Shown piece after piece: positions 5,284-7,527 of a stretch of 7,527 nt of DNA. The notes under the pieces are model-generated. The model made no database searches and was not told the origin of the DNA. It was given only the letters and a program-made list of their open reading frames with translations. The stretch is taken from positions 1 through 7,527 of the forward strand of contig CALCNB010000195.1 in assembly GCA_937897785.1 (NCBI GenBank), in the 5' to 3' direction. Position 1 is the stretch's first letter. Each line of letters starts with the position of its first letter. The translations under genes were made by a program, and so were the position numbers. This stretch comes from an uncultured Cellvibrionales bacterium (GTDB lineage Bacteria; Pseudomonadota; Gammaproteobacteria; Pseudomonadales; UBA7434).

Positions 5284-7022
5284 AACTTCTGCTCAATAAA
5301 ACCAGTGATATGTTTTGCGGCTTGGTATCCAAAAGTCATGGCAGGGCCGAGAGTGGCCCCTGGGCCTGGATAGGTTGGTAAGACGGCTGCACTGCAATTA
5401 CCGGTGGCATAGAGGCCTTCAATAACTTGATGGTGTTGATCCAGCACCTGTGCGTTAGTATTGGTTAACAGGCCGCCGTGGGTGCCGAAATCGCCGGCAT
5501 CTGTTCGCATGGCATAAAAAGGGGCTTTATCTAATGGTGCAAGGCAAGGGTTAGGGGTGACTTCTGGGTCACCGTAGTAGCGATCATAGGCGGCATCGCC
5601 GCGTTGGAAATCAAGATCTTTGCCAGTGACAGCGAACCGGTTAAATTGCTCGACGGTATGGATTAAATTACTGACGTTGATATTGGCTTTTTCTGCGAGT
5701 TTTTCAATGCTATTGGCTTTGGTGATTAAGCCGCTATTAAAATAGGCCTTAGGCAATAGCCAGTCGGGACCAGTCAATGGAAACGCTGAATATTTATTTT
5801 TAAATTTTGTGTCGAATATCATATAAGAAGGCACGCAATTATTGTTATCGTTGTGTTGGTCGAAAAGCCCCATACTCCATGACATATAATTTTGCGATTC
5901 ATTGCCGTAACGCTTACCGGTTTGATTGACAACAAAAGTGCCGGGCATTGATTTAGTGACGATGCTTAAAAATGGGTATTCTCGGCCTGGCACGGTGACG
6001 GTGCTGCACCACCATGCGCCGTCCATTTGAGCGGTTTGAGCACCAATGGTTTGACCGGCGACAATAGCATCACCGGTATTCGTTTTTATGCCGGCACTCC
6101 ATGCTTTATTGGTGGGGGCGGGCAGGTACTGCTCTCGCATTGTTTGGTTTTGTTCAAAGCCACCCGCGGCTAGCATGACTGCCTGCCTGGCTTTTATACG
6201 GATGATTTCCCCATCGCGTTTAACAATAACACCGATCACTTTTTCTTTTCCGTCAATTTTTTCGGTGATCAATTCTTGTAGCGCTGTCTCTCGCCAAATG
6301 GGGACTTGTTGCGCTTGTAGTGACAGGTATAGTCGGGAGATACCTGCCATGCCGCAGGTTAACCGTCGGGTAATGCGATGTTTTAATCGCCAAGGGAAGT
6401 CGGTGTAATATTTGAAGATTAATTTCGCTAGGGCTTTAAATCGTCCTTTTAGGCCGCCTGTGATAACTTGTCCTTCGACCTGGGTCAACATAAAGCGCTT
6501 ATAAACAATCAGTGCGCTTTCTTGAATATGGTTAAAGTCACTACCTAGTTCAGAGCCTAGTATGGGTTCAGGCTCCAGCGAACGATGACCGTTTCGAGCG
6601 CCCGGTAAATTACTATAATAGTCGGGGTAATGCTCGAGTGAGAGGTAGCGAACCAGTGAGTGATTGTGCAAAAAATCTAACATCTTTGGCCCGTTTTCTA
6701 AATAGGCATCAACCATATCCTCACGAAAAACATTCGATGGAATGGTTGCCTTAAGGTAGGTTTTGGCTTGCTCGAGACTGTCGTCAACATTCAGTGCTTT
6801 TGAATAACGACTGCAAGGGATCCATATACCGCCACCGGACATGGCGCTAGTGCCGCCAATTTGTTTCGCTTTTTCTATCACCAGAACTGAATCAGCGCCC
6901 ATTATTTTTGAGCACAGTGCGGTTGTCAGGCCGCCGTTGCCTGAACCTACAACGAGTACGTCAACTTCGTGATCAAAACAGTTATTATTCATGCTCGAAT
7001 GCTTCAGTTGGTTTATCTGCAT
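5280..7022 (-). CDS. 3-ketosteroid delta-1-dehydrogenase-like FAD flavoprotein
   Basis: This 580-residue FAD-dependent protein belongs to the fumarate-reductase/KstD flavoprotein superfamily. KstD enzymes remove hydrogens from C1 and C2 of 3-ketosteroids, a key step towards opening ring B. The FAD motif GSGNGG is at 26-31, the ribose-binding Glu is Glu50, and GGTSAMSGGGIWIP is at 56-69. ATGN lies at 539-542, and YPGPGATLGPAMTF at 551-564. Against Rhodococcus KstD1 recalled from memory, Tyr135 (PDYY) matches Tyr119, Tyr379 (NESQNY) matches Tyr318, and Tyr551 and Gly555 (YPGPG) match Tyr487 and Gly491, so the full catalytic set is present. The protein is about 70 residues longer than KstD1, partly through a basic stretch at about 192-220. 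Two starts are possible: ATG at 7022 or Met11 at 6992. Met11 gives a more typical N-terminus, and neither has a strong ribosome site. A related dehydrogenase acting on another cyclic ketone remains possible. Confidence 0.8.
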   Translation of the reverse strand: MQINQLKHSSMNNNCFDHEVDVLVVGSGNGGLTTALCSKIMGADSVLVIEKAKQIGGTSAMSGGGIWIPCSRYSKALNVDDSLEQAKTYLKATIPSNVFREDMVDAYLENGPKMLDFLHNHSLVRYLSLEHYPDYYSNLPGARNGHRSLEPEPILGSELGSDFNHIQESALIVYKRFMLTQVEGQVITGGLKGRFKALAKLIFKYYTDFPWRLKHRITRRLTCGMAGISRLYLSLQAQQVPIWRETALQELITEKIDGKEKVIGVIVKRDGEIIRIKARQAVMLAAGGFEQNQTMREQYLPAPTNKAWSAGIKTNTGDAIVAGQTIGAQTAQMDGAWWCSTVTVPGREYPFLSIVTKSMPGTFVVNQTGKRYGNESQNYMSWSMGLFDQHNDNNNCVPSYMIFDTKFKNKYSAFPLTGPDWLLPKAYFNSGLITKANSIEKLAEKANINVSNLIHTVEQFNRFAVTGKDLDFQRGDAAYDRYYGDPEVTPNPCLAPLDKAPFYAMRTDAGDFGTHGGLLTNTNAQVLDQHHQVIEGLYATGNCSAAVLPTYPGPGATLGPAMTFGYQAAKHITGFIEQKL

Positions 7023-7090
7023 AAAGCATAATAGAGAAATATTCGATTAAGGGTACTTACTAGCTCTTAATGAAGTAGAAAATTGTAGTT

Positions 7091-7527
7091 TTATTTGGAT
7101 GCAGGAGGAAGCATAAAGCGAGTGCTGCAGGGATTCTCAGTGAGCCATTGTTGGCTAGGAATGCCAGCCAGATTACTAAGAGTGATACTGCGGCTGAGTG
7201 AGCTAGATAAAGCGGTTGCCGCGAGGCGGCGATAAAAGGGCAGTTCATCAATAAAAAAAGGTAGCAGTTGCTCCAAGCTCTCGCCATTTTGATTGGCCGA
7301 TTGAAATCGTTCGGCAAATTCTTGTAAAGCATTCAGTACGCTGGTTTGTTGCGTTAATTGTGGGCTGGGTGTTATTGTCCATGTCATATCGAACTGTAGT
7401 TGGCAACAACCAACAAACTCGCCGAGTGAAAGTGTTCTTAGCTTTTCTGGTTCGATTAAGCTTAGCCGCCAAGGCGATCCTGAAGAGTTGTGATGCCAAT
7501 AGAGGTAGTAGTCCTGTTGGGGCACGG
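7091..7527 (-). CDS. Unrecognised protein, C-terminal part, cut by window edge
   Basis: An open frame on the minus strand enters at the right edge and ends at a TAA (7091-7093). About 144 residues are visible. The first in-frame GTG (7525-7523) lies two bases from the edge and has no visible upstream context, so the true start is probably outside. I do not recognise the family. The visible part begins with an aromatic-rich segment (YYLYWHH), has adjacent cysteines (VGCC) at about residues 39-42 and a predicted helical stretch at about 62-110 (ALQEFAERF, LLPFFIDELPFYRRL), and ends in a short polar tail. No signal peptide, membrane segment or catalytic motif is evident. It is preferred over other open frames here because it is the longest and has plausible composition. 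It lies 68 bases upstream of the KstD-like gene in the same direction, so the two may share a transcript. Confidence 0.5.
   Translation of the reverse strand, partial: VPQQDYYLYWHHNSSGSPWRLSLIEPEKLRTLSLGEFVGCCQLQFDMTWTITPSPQLTQQTSVLNALQEFAERFQSANQNGESLEQLLPFFIDELPFYRRLAATALSSSLSRSITLSNLAGIPSQQWLTENPCSTRFMLPPASK

Noticed and set aside
6088..6408. 106-codon plus-strand open frame inside the KstD-like gene.
   Set aside because: It lies antisense to conserved flavoprotein sequence. Its Cys/Arg/Ser-rich product looks like a reverse-frame shadow.
7060..7332. 90-codon minus-strand open frame with a hydrophobic middle that could pass for a small membrane protein.
   Set aside because: It overlaps the longer frame running to the window edge almost entirely, lacks a ribosome site, and the hydrophobic stretch is what a frame-shifted reading of that gene would give.
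1..7527. CRISPR array, insertion sequence, integrase, attachment site, tRNA or rRNA gene.
   Set aside because: No spaced direct repeats, transposase-like or integrase-like protein, terminal inverted repeats or tRNA-like fold were seen on either strand by eye.

Overview
This 7.5 kb chromosomal window most likely comes from a Gammaproteobacterium. The best taxonomic markers are cmoA and cmoB. Both align closely with the Escherichia coli proteins as I remember them, with the Cx-SAM-binding residues kept at a constant offset. Moderate base composition together with steroid or lipid-type oxidoreductase genes would suit a marine, steroid-using lineage such as Spongiibacteraceae/Cellvibrionales, but that finer placement is inference.

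Layout, left to right. Five genes read rightward. They are a luciferase-like (LLM class) flavin or F420 oxidoreductase (83-940), a glutathione S-transferase (968-1579), the tRNA wobble-uridine pair cmoA (1720-2478) and cmoB (2475-3458, overlapping cmoA by GTGA), and a short-chain dehydrogenase resembling 3-alpha/20-beta-hydroxysteroid dehydrogenases (3521-4291). A good sigma-70-type promoter lies just before the dehydrogenase. Three genes read leftward. From right to left they are the 3' part of an unrecognised gene that runs off the window edge (7091-7527), a 3-ketosteroid delta-1-dehydrogenase-like flavoprotein (5280-7022), and an epoxide-hydrolase-like alpha/beta hydrolase (4288-5283) that overlaps the flavoprotein by ATGA. 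The two groups meet tail to tail, with their stop codons sharing the palindrome TTAA at 4288-4291.

How the genes may work together. CmoA makes carboxy-S-adenosylmethionine from SAM and prephenate, and CmoB uses it to finish the cmo5U34 modification of tRNA. The hydroxysteroid-dehydrogenase-like SDR, the KstD-like flavoprotein and the coupled hydrolase form a plausible small module for oxidising steroids or similar polycyclic or terpenoid substrates. The KstD-like protein keeps all four catalytic positions known from Rhodococcus KstD1 (three Tyr and one Gly). The hydrolase has an Asp nucleophile, so it is not a serine ester or meta-cleavage hydrolase, and it carries His where canonical epoxide hydrolases have their first cap tyrosine. 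The LLM oxidoreductase and GST at the left edge could be further accessory oxidation or detoxification genes.

I see no tRNA or rRNA gene, CRISPR array, insertion sequence, integrase or convincing intrinsic terminator. No stretch longer than about 300 bases lacks a gene. I found no clearly undescribed system. The items most worth following up are the coupled KstD/hydrolase pair and the hydrolase's altered active site.
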